Position numbers and translations under genes: made by a program. From Prolixibacteraceae bacterium (GTDB lineage Bacteria > Bacteroidota > Bacteroidia > Bacteroidales > Prolixibacteraceae), in the NCBI GenBank assembly GCA_018648265.1, contig JABGRN010000010.1, positions 1 to 64,000 on the forward strand: a DNA stretch of 64,000 nucleotides, read 5' to 3'. Shown piece by piece: positions 37,392 through 45,516 of this stretch. Position 1 is the first letter of the stretch. The number at the start of each line of letters is the position of its first letter. Below the pieces are notes generated by a model that saw nothing but the letters and a program-made list of their open reading frames with translations, was not told the origin of the DNA and ran no database searches.

Positions 37392-37628
37392 ATGAAAGAT
37401 ATAACAATTACCGGTTCAAGGATAAAAAAAGAAATAATCATTGCAGTGGTCAGTCTTCTCGCTGCGATAATTTTAAATATATTCTCAATCGCAAAGTTTA
37501 AAACCGACTGGAGCGAATTATTTGGTCAACTCCATGTTGTGATTCTGGTTGCCATCGCAATTTATATTTTGGTATTAATTTTCAGGTTGATATTTTGGGG
37601 AATTGCCGGTTTGATTCAAAAAAAATAG
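37392..37628 (+). CDS. Small two-helix membrane protein
   Basis: 78 residues. Two hydrophobic helices: IIIAVVSLLAAIILNIFSIA and VILVAIAIYILVLIFRLIFWGIAGLI, with a short loop FKTDWSELFGQLHV. It lies 46 bases after the third oxidoreductase and four before the PmoA-like gene, so it is translated within this operon. No family recognised. It could anchor or connect the exported enzymes to the membrane; that is speculation. Confidence 0.72.
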   Translation: MKDITITGSRIKKEIIIAVVSLLAAIILNIFSIAKFKTDWSELFGQLHVVILVAIAIYILVLIFRLIFWGIAGLIQKK

Positions 37629-37632
37629 AAAT

Positions 37633-38547
37633 ATGAATCGACTTATCTGGTTTTTATTTTTTGTGATATTAGGGGTTTCAGTAAACGCCCAGGTTAAAAT
37701 GCAAAAGTCGGAGGGCGGTTTGATTTTTACCGAGGGAAATGAAAATATTTTGTTTTACCAGATTGAACCCAAAAATCACGAAGGTGAATACGAACGTTGC
37801 AATTATATTCATCCGCTTTGGGGAATTGATGGGACGGTTTTAACTGAAGACTTCCCTGCTGACCATTTGCACCACCGTGGTATTTTCTGGACCTGGCACC
37901 AGGTTTGGGTTGGAGAGCAACGAATTGGCGATCCCTGGGAAATAAAAGAATTTGACCAGGAAATAACAGATGTAGAATATTCAGCCAGGAAAAATGGGAC
38001 TGCGATTTTAAAAACCGAAGTTGATTGGAAATCGGACAAATGGAAAAAACAAGGTGAAAAAATTCCTTACCTAAAAGAAAATACAACAATAACGATTCAT
38101 CCAAAATCTGATAATTACAGAAAAATTGATTTTGAAATTCAATTGCTGGCCATGGCAGAAAACCTAAGAATTGGAGGTTCAGAAGATGTAAAAGGTTACA
38201 GTGGTTTTTCCGTTCGAATGGTTTTGCCCAACGATGTTCTTTTCACCGGACCAGAAGGAGAAATCGAGCCGCAAAATACAGCGGTTGAATCGCTTGATTA
38301 TGTAAATGTTTCAGGTAGTTTATTGGAAAATGATAAAAAAGGTGGAATTGTAATGATGGACAATCCGGAAAACCCGGGTTATCCGCAATCGTGGATTCTC
38401 AGAAAACAAAGGAGTATGCAAAATGCCGCTTATCCGGGAAATAAAACAATTGCTGTGTCAACCACAAAACCACTTATCTTAAAATATTCGTTGCTGGTTT
38501 ATTCCGGAAAAATGAGTGATAAAAAGATTCAAAAAATAATAAAATAA
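37633..38547 (+). CDS. Exported PmoA-like / DUF6807 protein
   Basis: 304 residues, signal peptide ending VNAQ. The family signature is visible: FYQIEPKNHEGEYERCNYIHPLWGIDG, DFPADHLHHRGIFWTWHQVWVG (a His-rich stretch) and SGFSVRM. The PF14100 name 'methane oxygenase PmoA' is a historical label. Members in Bacteroidota lie with Gfo/Idh and DUF1080 genes in glycan loci, and the activity is not settled. The His cluster (HLHHRG) suggests a metal or sugar site. Last gene of the 33858-38547 operon. Confidence 0.88.
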   Translation: MNRLIWFLFFVILGVSVNAQVKMQKSEGGLIFTEGNENILFYQIEPKNHEGEYERCNYIHPLWGIDGTVLTEDFPADHLHHRGIFWTWHQVWVGEQRIGDPWEIKEFDQEITDVEYSARKNGTAILKTEVDWKSDKWKKQGEKIPYLKENTTITIHPKSDNYRKIDFEIQLLAMAENLRIGGSEDVKGYSGFSVRMVLPNDVLFTGPEGEIEPQNTAVESLDYVNVSGSLLENDKKGGIVMMDNPENPGYPQSWILRKQRSMQNAAYPGNKTIAVSTTKPLILKYSLLVYSGKMSDKKIQKIIK

Positions 38548-38586
38548 CTTAGGGGTTTTAGTACTTGGTTTTGTTATGAATTAAAT

Positions 38587-38988
38587 CTATTTCCCACAAA
38601 TTTCGGTTAAAACGCCCAACGTCGATTTCGGGTGAAGAAAACCAATATTTAATCCTTCTGCACCTTTTCTGGCCGTTTTGTCGATCAAACGAACGCCTTT
38701 TTCTTCCAATTCGTTTAGCGAATTATTAACATTGTCAACCGCAAATGCCAGGTGATGAACACCGGGTCCTTTTTTTTCAATAAATCTTCCAATTGGCCCC
38801 TCCGGATCGGTCGATTCGAGCAATTCAATTTTTGTTTGCCCAACCATAAAAAAAGCGGTTTTTACTTTCTGATCTGAAACCTCTTCAACAGCGTAACATT
38901 TCATCCCAAATGTATTTTCGTAAAAAGGGATTGCTTCATCCAAACTGGTAACCGCTATTCCAATGTGTTCAATATGAGAAATATTCAT
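38587..38988 (-). CDS. mce: Methylmalonyl-CoA epimerase
   Basis: 133 residues, VOC fold. Metal ligands: His8 (HIEHIGIAV), His78 or His79 (GVHHLAFAVDNV) and Glu129 (GVLTEICGK). The DPEGPIGRFIEKKGPGVHH stretch is typical. It interconverts the (R) and (S) forms of methylmalonyl-CoA in the succinate-propionate route, in the cytoplasm. The next gene on the same strand is a CoA-transferase, consistent with propionate or succinate metabolism. A separate -7 box lies just upstream, so it has its own promoter. Confidence 0.94.
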   Translation of the reverse strand: MNISHIEHIGIAVTSLDEAIPFYENTFGMKCYAVEEVSDQKVKTAFFMVGQTKIELLESTDPEGPIGRFIEKKGPGVHHLAFAVDNVNNSLNELEEKGVRLIDKTARKGAEGLNIGFLHPKSTLGVLTEICGK

Positions 38989-39008
38989 TTTTGTTTAAAT
39001 TATTTTGT

Positions 39009-39016
39009 CAAAAATA
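39009..39016 (-). promoter_or_regulatory. Bacteroidota -7 box for the epimerase (TATTTTTG)
   Basis: Read on the minus strand, TATTTTTG fits TAnnTTTG and lies 20 bases before the ATG at 38988. Confidence 0.5.
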
Positions 39017-39049
39017 GATTAGAAATTGGTTTGTAATATTCGTCATGTT

Positions 39050-40360
39050 TTACTCCTCGTCCCAAACAAAATGGAAATGAGGGCCGAACCTGTCAAAAGC
39101 CGCTTTGTCCAATTCTTCCTGATGATCGGGGTGCGAAATCGAAATAATAAGTTTTGCACGGTCTTGCAAACTCCTTCCATAAAGATTAACAGCTCCGTAT
39201 TCAGTAACCAGCCAGTGGATGTTTGCACGTGTACTGACAACACCTGCGCCGGGAGTTAGGATGGGTGCGATTTTGCTAATTCCTTTTTTGGTAATTGACG
39301 GAATTGCAATAATTGGTTTTCCACCTTTACTAAGCGACGCGCCTCTTAAAAAGTCGATTTGGCCACCAACACCCGAATAAAATTTCGTACCAATTGAATC
39401 GGCACAAACCTGACCCGTAATATCAATTTGCAGCGCAGAATTTATTGCCGTTACTTTTGGGTTTGTTGCAATAATATTCACCCGGTTAGTATATTTTACA
39501 TCTTGCATAGCTACGCCGGGATTGTCGTCAACAAAATCGTAAAGTCTTTTTGTGCCCATCAAAAAAGTAGCCACCATCCTGCCAATGTCGATGGCTTTAT
39601 TTTTACCGTTAACAACACCTTTGTCAACCAGTGGCAAAATTCCATCGGCAAACATTTCAGAATGTACGCCAAGATCTTTATGATTCCCCAGCATCGTTAA
39701 AACAGCGTTTGGAATTGCCCCAATCCCCATTTGCAGGGTTGCCCCGTCTTCAACCAATTCTGCTACGTACCTTCCAATTTTACGGTCATTGTCAGAAATT
39801 GGTCCGGGATCAGCAGTTATCAACGGACTGTCGTCTTCAATAAAAAGATCAATTTCGTTGATATGAATCATCGCATCGCCAAAAGCACGCGGCACATTTG
39901 GATTTACTATTGCAATTACCGTATCGGCTTTTTCAACTGCGGCAAGAGTCGCCTCAACCGAAGTTCCCAGTGAAACATACCCAAATTTATCGGGAACAGA
40001 AACCTGAATCATGGCAACATTCACTTTTAAATGTCCCTCACGGATTAATCGTTGTGTTTCGTGAAGGAAAACCGGGATATAATCAGCGTAACCGGCTTGT
40101 GTTTGTTTCCTGACATTTCCGCCTACAAAAAAAGATTCAAGCAGAAAAATTCCTTCAAATTCCTTATCGGCGTATGGTGCTGGCCCTTCGGTATGAATGT
40201 GCTGGATGCGGACATTCCTGAACTCCTTATTTCGCCCCCTGTCGCACAACGCATTTATTAACGGGTGAGGCGTTACCGCAACACTGTGCAAATGGATTCG
40301 GTCGTTTGATTTTACAACTTTTACAGCTTCTGCAGCAGTAATATATTTAATGTTTTTCAT
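39050..40360 (-). CDS. Acetyl-CoA hydrolase/transferase family CoA-transferase
   Basis: 436 residues from the ATG at 40360 (MKNIKYITAAEAVKVV). A start 13 codons earlier lies upstream of the predicted transcription start and is not preferred. The catalytic Glu235 lies in GVHSEMFADGI, and GGQIDFLRGASLSKGGKPIIAIPS with the glycine-rich LTPGAGVVSTRANIHW are hallmark stretches. The family contains succinyl-CoA:acetate, propionyl-CoA:succinate and 4-hydroxybutyrate CoA-transferases. The epimerase next to it suggests a succinate/propionate role, but the substrate is not certain. Cytoplasmic. Confidence 0.92.
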   Translation of the reverse strand: MKNIKYITAAEAVKVVKSNDRIHLHSVAVTPHPLINALCDRGRNKEFRNVRIQHIHTEGPAPYADKEFEGIFLLESFFVGGNVRKQTQAGYADYIPVFLHETQRLIREGHLKVNVAMIQVSVPDKFGYVSLGTSVEATLAAVEKADTVIAIVNPNVPRAFGDAMIHINEIDLFIEDDSPLITADPGPISDNDRKIGRYVAELVEDGATLQMGIGAIPNAVLTMLGNHKDLGVHSEMFADGILPLVDKGVVNGKNKAIDIGRMVATFLMGTKRLYDFVDDNPGVAMQDVKYTNRVNIIATNPKVTAINSALQIDITGQVCADSIGTKFYSGVGGQIDFLRGASLSKGGKPIIAIPSITKKGISKIAPILTPGAGVVSTRANIHWLVTEYGAVNLYGRSLQDRAKLIISISHPDHQEELDKAAFDRFGPHFHFVWDEE

Positions 40361-40396
40361 GCTTTTTTGATTAAAAATCAGCTTCTTAATTTGCCG

Positions 40397-40404
40397 CAAA
40401 TATA
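40397..40404 (-). promoter_or_regulatory. Bacteroidota -7 box for the CoA-transferase (TATATTTG)
   Basis: On the minus strand TATATTTG fits TAnnTTTG and lies 37 bases before the preferred ATG at 40360. It makes the longer start at 40399 unlikely. Confidence 0.55.
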
Positions 40405-40730
40405 AATATTAAATCTGTCTTCTAACTTTCTGTTATCGGAAGTACAAATTTGAATGCATTTATAAATATCGCGCAAAGTGTAATATTAATTTGTAGGATA
40501 GACTTAAAGATCGTAACTTGAATACATTCGGAAATAAATTTTTATTTTATTGTTAATTCCTGATTCACAGCATTTTCGTTCATTTAATAAAATCTTAATT
40601 TCAGAATAACAATTCCAAAACTTCCGAAAACATATATAAATGCTTCTCAAAAATATAGTATGAAAATCCTAATTCCCCAATATTTAAAACAAAAATTATT
40701 AATAGAATATTAACCTCAATAAAAATTGTT
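40405..40730. other. Divergent intergenic region, nothing else recognised
   Basis: 326 bases of AT-rich sequence between the CoA-transferase and the large secreted protein. No ORF, repeat or clear promoter for the rightward gene was found. Confidence 0.5.
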
Positions 40731-43700
40731 ATGAAAAAAATTTTACTCATCTCGATTTTATTTTTTAGCTGTGTAACATTTATAATTGCGCAAGAATTCT
40801 GGACATTGGATTTTGAATCTCCAGGTGGATATTTAACAAGTGTCGCTGAATTTTCTGATGGTTCAGGAGATTATTTTACACGAACTGATGGAACTAATAT
40901 TAGTAGTGTTGTTGATTATTCAAATCATCAGGGAAACTATTATTTTGCTGCCCAGGATATTGATGGCGAAGGCGCAACAAAACCATTGTTTATTGATATT
41001 ACGGGAATTGATATTTCTGGTAAAACCGGGATCAGGTTTTCTGTTCATTTGGCCGAAGATGATGCATCTGACGGGGTTGAAGATTGGGACAGTTCCGATT
41101 ACATTCATTTTCAATATAGCATTGATGGTAGCAGTTTTCAGGAATTACTTTGGATAGAAAACGATGGTAATAAATATAACAGTGCCGCATTTATTGACAC
41201 GGATTTTAATGGCGATGGTGATGGCGATGAAATCTCCCCGGTTTTCACCGAATTTACGGTTGCAATCCCTGAAACCGGATCTGGTTTGGATTTAAAAATT
41301 ATTTTCAACAATGATGCTGGCGATGAAGATATTGCCATTGATAATTTAACACTTTCCGGATCTGGAATTGCCACTGTATTGGCTGCACCTGTTTTTAATC
41401 CACCTGAAAAAGATTTCTTTTTCCCGATTAATGTTGAATTAAGTACCACTGCCGAAAATGCAACTATTTATTATACTCTCGACAAATCGTCTCCAACCAG
41501 TCTTTCATTAAATTATTCGGCTCCAATACCAATATCGGGAACAACAACAATAAAGGCCATTTCGCACAATGGCACCGATAGTAGTACTGTGTCAACCGCA
41601 ACTTATAATTACTTGAGTCCGCCACCGCTAATTACCAATATTATTCAAACTCCCCTAAATCCCGATACTGCCGAAACTGTTGTAATAATTGCCAATATTA
41701 CTGATGATCTACACGTAGTTTCGGCTGAGATAAAATGGGGGACAACAGCGGGTAATTTAACCAATACCGAAATTATGGACAACTCTGTAGGGGATACTTT
41801 TATCGGTTCCATTCCTCCACAAAAAGTTGGAGAAGTCTTTTACCAGGTTCAGGCAAGAGACAATGATAATGCTATTTCCAATTCACCGGAGCAAAGTTAT
41901 TTTGTTACCGTACCACCTCTGGGAATCCCGATAGCTTTGCCAGCAATAAGTATTAAAAACGATAACTTTAAGGCCAATTGGAATGTTGTTCCTGGTGCAA
42001 CAAACTATTTAATCGATGTTTCAACTGACCCCAATTTTGAGGGAAGTACTAAAATCAACCCAAATGGGTTAATTATTTCTGAAGTAATTGAAGGAAGCAG
42101 TTATAATAAAGCCATTGAAATTTTTAACGGAACCGGGGTGCCAATCGATTTAAGGGAATATAAAATCCAACGCGATTATAATGGTGATAATAATTTTGTA
42201 CATGAGTTTGCACTTTTCGGGATACTTGAAAACAACAAAACTTTTATATTATGTCATTCAAGAGCTGGTTCAGCCATTAAAAAAAAGGCAAATATTGAAA
42301 ATATAATTTGTAATTTCAATGGCAACGACCAGTTAAGATTAGTAAAAAATTCCACCGTGATCGATCATTTTGGAAAACCTGAAAATTTTGATTTCAACAA
42401 AGATTTAACTTTTGTGAGACTCAAAAATATTTCTTCTGCCTCTGCTTCATATAGAGTTGATGAATGGAAAAAGTTACCTAAAGATCTGTTTGGTTATCTC
42501 GGATCGCATATCATAGACAACTCGATCCCGAATATATTTGTCAACGGTTTTTATCAGTTTGATGTAGGGAAAACAACACAGTTTGAGGTTTCCCGACTTT
42601 ATGCACTATCCGATTATTATTACAGGCTTCGCGCCCAAAGCGAGTACGAAACAACGGTTTCCTCCGATATTATTCATGTAAAAACCGCGGACCCCCCACT
42701 TGCTTATTTAACAGTAAAATCGGACACAATTTGCGAAGATTCGCTCCATGGCGCAGAAGTAAATATTGGTTTGGTATTTACTGCTTTTGTTGATGGGACT
42801 TTGCCAGCGTCTTCATTTATTTTAAAAAATGCACCGCCAGGTCTGGAAATAGAGTCGGTTAATTATCATAATTCTACAAACGCAACTGTAGTTTTTGATT
42901 TTCAGAATAACGATTTTGATGTAGATTTTTCACAACTTACTCTCGAAATTGCCGGACATGAAATAACAAGAAATTATAAATTGGAGAGTAAACCGTTTTA
43001 CCTGAAATCGGTGGTTGAGACAATTTTGCCGGAACCTTCAAATCATGTTTCCGATCTAACTGTTTCAATTGAAAATGTAACACAAAATTCATTCGAAATT
43101 TCGTGGGTTGAAAATGACGAAGGGAATTTACCAAACGGTTATTTAATTATTGCAGACACTTTTGAAATAATTCCACCAATTGACAGTTTCGACCCGATAG
43201 ATTCCGATTTCGATTTATCCGATGGTTCAGGCCAGGTGAAAGTACCAGCAGGAACAACTACTTTTGTATTTACTAATTGTTCACCGGAAACAAATTATAA
43301 ACTGGCAGTTTTCCCTTTTTCAAACGAGTTAACAGATATCGACTTTAAAACTGATGGTTTCCAACTTATAGAAGTACAAACTACCGCCCCGTTTATTGTA
43401 CAAATCCCCCCAGCACCGGTAGCATTAAAATCAACCGGCCATACAAATTCGTCATTTATTGCCAATTGGGACACTTCGGCTTTTGCAACTAATTACTTTA
43501 TCGATGTGGCAAGAGATTCGCTATTTACCGAAAATGGGACAAAAACCTCCGGGATTTTTATTTCTGAATACATCGAAGGCAGTAGTTACAACAAAGCCAT
43601 TGAACTTTACAATGGTACCGGCGAACCGGTCGATTTATCGGAATTCAAACTTCAAAAAGATGTTAATGGAAATAACGATTATTCAACCGAAGTTATACTA

Positions 43701-45059
43701 ACAGGAATTTTACAAAACAACGATGTTTTTATTGTTTGCCACACAAGTGCCGGGGATGCTATAAAGAAAACAACCGATTTACAAAATGGTTGGCTTATCA
43801 ATTTTAATGGAAACGACCAGGTACGATTGGTAAAACTTGACGGTACTTTGATCGATCATTTTGGTTTATCCGGCGGTACTGATTTTGCCAAAGACCAAAC
43901 GTTTGTCCGAAATTCAGAAATAACTTCTGGAAATCTGACGTGGAATATTAACGAATGGACAACTTTTCAGAAAGATGATTTCTCGAATTTAGGCTCACAC
44001 AATGTAAATAAAAGCATTTTGGCAGGTTCTTATATTCCGGGTTATCAAAATCTTGGAGTTGGTGATACTACCCTGATCGAGGTGAATAATTTGGGATTAC
44101 TAACCTATTTTTATCGGATAAGAGCTTCTAATAATCTCGGAACCAGCGAAAATTCAAATGTGATCAGGGTCGATTTATTAAATGAAACCCCAATTACCGA
44201 AGTAGCAAATCTTTCGGAATTGCGTAAAAAAGAAACCGGGCAAGTGTACAAATATACCGGGCAGGCAGTGGTTACTTTTACACAAAATTACCGCAACCAA
44301 AAATTTATTCAAGACAGCACCGGGGCTATTTTAATTGACGATCCTGATGCCCTTATTTCTGAGCCTTATTTTGAAGGTGACGGAATTACAAACCTGATTG
44401 GAAAGTTAAACGAATTTAATGGAATGTTGGAATTTATACCGGAAATTGATCCGGGCGGACCTTTTGCATGCGGCTTGCAAATAGATACTTTTGAAATGGT
44501 TAATTTTTATGAAATTGACTCTGCCTGGTTTGAAGAAAATGAAGCACGACTTGTAAAAATCCCAAACCTAATGTTTGATCCAATTTATGAAACAATTTTT
44601 GAAAACAGGATTGTTTACGATGTGCAACAAGTTTGGTTAACCAGTGGATTGATTGATTGGTTTAATTTGCGCTTCCGCACTTCGTTTTACGATGTCGATT
44701 ACATTGGAACCGAAGTTTTAACAATGATATTTGATATTACCGGAATTTTAAATTCAAACAATGGTGCTTTTTTAACCGCCAGAAGATTGTCCGATTTTGA
44801 AATAGGAACAGGAAATAACGTAATAAAACTTACAAATAACGAAAATATCAGAATATTAGGTTTAAATAAAAAAGTGGAGATTCGAGCTGAAATTTCTGAA
44901 AATATACACATTGAAATCTTCAATGTAGCAGGACAATTAATTTATTCTGGATTTCACTTTTCAACAAATTTTGAAATTCCAATTGGGCGGCGAGGGGTTT
45001 ATTTAGTTAAGTGTAAATCAGAACATTCAAGTAAAATTAAAAAAGTGATTGTAAATTAA
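40731..45059 (+). CDS. Large secreted multidomain protein with two lamin-tail domains and a T9SS sorting domain
   Basis: 1442 residues, signal peptide ending FIIAQ near 22. A beta-sandwich follows (about 25-215), then a chitobiase/HEX C-terminal-like domain (about 225-300: YYTLDKSSPTSLSLNYS), an Ig-like region, and two lamin-tail (LTD) domains. These start LIISEVIEGSSYNKAIEIFNG (about 446) and IFISEYIEGSSYNKAIELYNG (about 942). Each LTD is flanked by the two halves of a fibronectin-III-like domain, so it appears inserted in it. A DUF5689-like region (about 1155-1360) follows, and residues about 1368-1442 are a type A T9SS sorting domain (IHIEIFNVAGQLIYSG...GVYLVKCKS). Secreted to the surface through T9SS. 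No catalytic motif is seen, so adhesion or glycan/DNA binding is a guess. Confidence 0.88.
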   Translation: MKKILLISILFFSCVTFIIAQEFWTLDFESPGGYLTSVAEFSDGSGDYFTRTDGTNISSVVDYSNHQGNYYFAAQDIDGEGATKPLFIDITGIDISGKTGIRFSVHLAEDDASDGVEDWDSSDYIHFQYSIDGSSFQELLWIENDGNKYNSAAFIDTDFNGDGDGDEISPVFTEFTVAIPETGSGLDLKIIFNNDAGDEDIAIDNLTLSGSGIATVLAAPVFNPPEKDFFFPINVELSTTAENATIYYTLDKSSPTSLSLNYSAPIPISGTTTIKAISHNGTDSSTVSTATYNYLSPPPLITNIIQTPLNPDTAETVVIIANITDDLHVVSAEIKWGTTAGNLTNTEIMDNSVGDTFIGSIPPQKVGEVFYQVQARDNDNAISNSPEQSYFVTVPPLGIPIALPAISIKNDNFKANWNVVPGATNYLIDVSTDPNFEGSTKINPNGLIISEVIEGSSYNKAIEIFNGTGVPIDLREYKIQRDYNGDNNFVHEFALFGILENNKTFILCHSRAGSAIKKKANIENIICNFNGNDQLRLVKNSTVIDHFGKPENFDFNKDLTFVRLKNISSASASYRVDEWKKLPKDLFGYLGSHIIDNSIPNIFVNGFYQFDVGKTTQFEVSRLYALSDYYYRLRAQSEYETTVSSDIIHVKTADPPLAYLTVKSDTICEDSLHGAEVNIGLVFTAFVDGTLPASSFILKNAPPGLEIESVNYHNSTNATVVFDFQNNDFDVDFSQLTLEIAGHEITRNYKLESKPFYLKSVVETILPEPSNHVSDLTVSIENVTQNSFEISWVENDEGNLPNGYLIIADTFEIIPPIDSFDPIDSDFDLSDGSGQVKVPAGTTTFVFTNCSPETNYKLAVFPFSNELTDIDFKTDGFQLIEVQTTAPFIVQIPPAPVALKSTGHTNSSFIANWDTSAFATNYFIDVARDSLFTENGTKTSGIFISEYIEGSSYNKAIELYNGTGEPVDLSEFKLQKDVNGNNDYSTEVILTGILQNNDVFIVCHTSAGDAIKKTTDLQNGWLINFNGNDQVRLVKLDGTLIDHFGLSGGTDFAKDQTFVRNSEITSGNLTWNINEWTTFQKDDFSNLGSHNVNKSILAGSYIPGYQNLGVGDTTLIEVNNLGLLTYFYRIRASNNLGTSENSNVIRVDLLNETPITEVANLSELRKKETGQVYKYTGQAVVTFTQNYRNQKFIQDSTGAILIDDPDALISEPYFEGDGITNLIGKLNEFNGMLEFIPEIDPGGPFACGLQIDTFEMVNFYEIDSAWFEENEARLVKIPNLMFDPIYETIFENRIVYDVQQVWLTSGLIDWFNLRFRTSFYDVDYIGTEVLTMIFDITGILNSNNGAFLTARRLSDFEIGTGNNVIKLTNNENIRILGLNKKVEIRAEISENIHIEIFNVAGQLIYSGFHFSTNFEIPIGRRGVYLVKCKSEHSSKIKKVIVN

Positions 45060-45221
45060 GGACATCTCTAAAAACTCATTTCTTTCAAAAAATGAAGATA
45101 ATGAATAATATGCAAGGCATAATTTTTTAGAATAGCCTTAGCTATTTCAAAAAATTATCACGCAGTCAGATTGTTTATTATCTTCATTCCCGAAGGGTAT
45201 TCAGAGTTTTTAGAGATGCCC
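45060..45221. mobile_element. Palindromic MITE-like element (full-length fold-back)
   Basis: 162 bases that fold back over their whole length. The ends are GGACATCTCTAAAAACTC (45060-45077) and its near-complement (45204-45221, one difference). The arms share ATGAAGATAAT and ATAATTTTTT-type blocks, and the centre is GAATAGCCTTAGCTATT. It begins at the base following the stop codon of the preceding gene. No ORF, so it is non-autonomous if mobile. It could also serve as a two-way terminator. Confidence 0.78.
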
Positions 45222-45516
45222 TAAACAAAATAAAAAGATTTGATCAACAAAAAAAAGACTAAATAATTTTGTTACCAGAAACTATTTGTCATTTCAAAAT
45301 AAAAATTTTAGAACAATTTGTAAAAAAAGTTAAGTAACATATTTTTTCATATTTATAATATCATTAAATTTAAGGGTCAATTAAATTTCAAAATTATGTA
45401 CCTGCCAAAATCATCTGCTTTAATAAATGCAATTGTTTTGTTTAGAGTAAGTCCAATTTTGAAAAATTATCATAGAGATTTCGATTTTAAGGTTCATTCA
45501 TAAAAATTGTTTCATT
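45222..45516. other. Intergenic, nothing recognised
   Basis: 295 bases of AT-rich sequence between the palindromic element and the FISUMP gene. It should hold that gene's promoter. Near-consensus boxes (TAAATTTA, TAAATTTC) lie near 45365-45390 but no exact TAnnTTTG. Confidence 0.45.
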
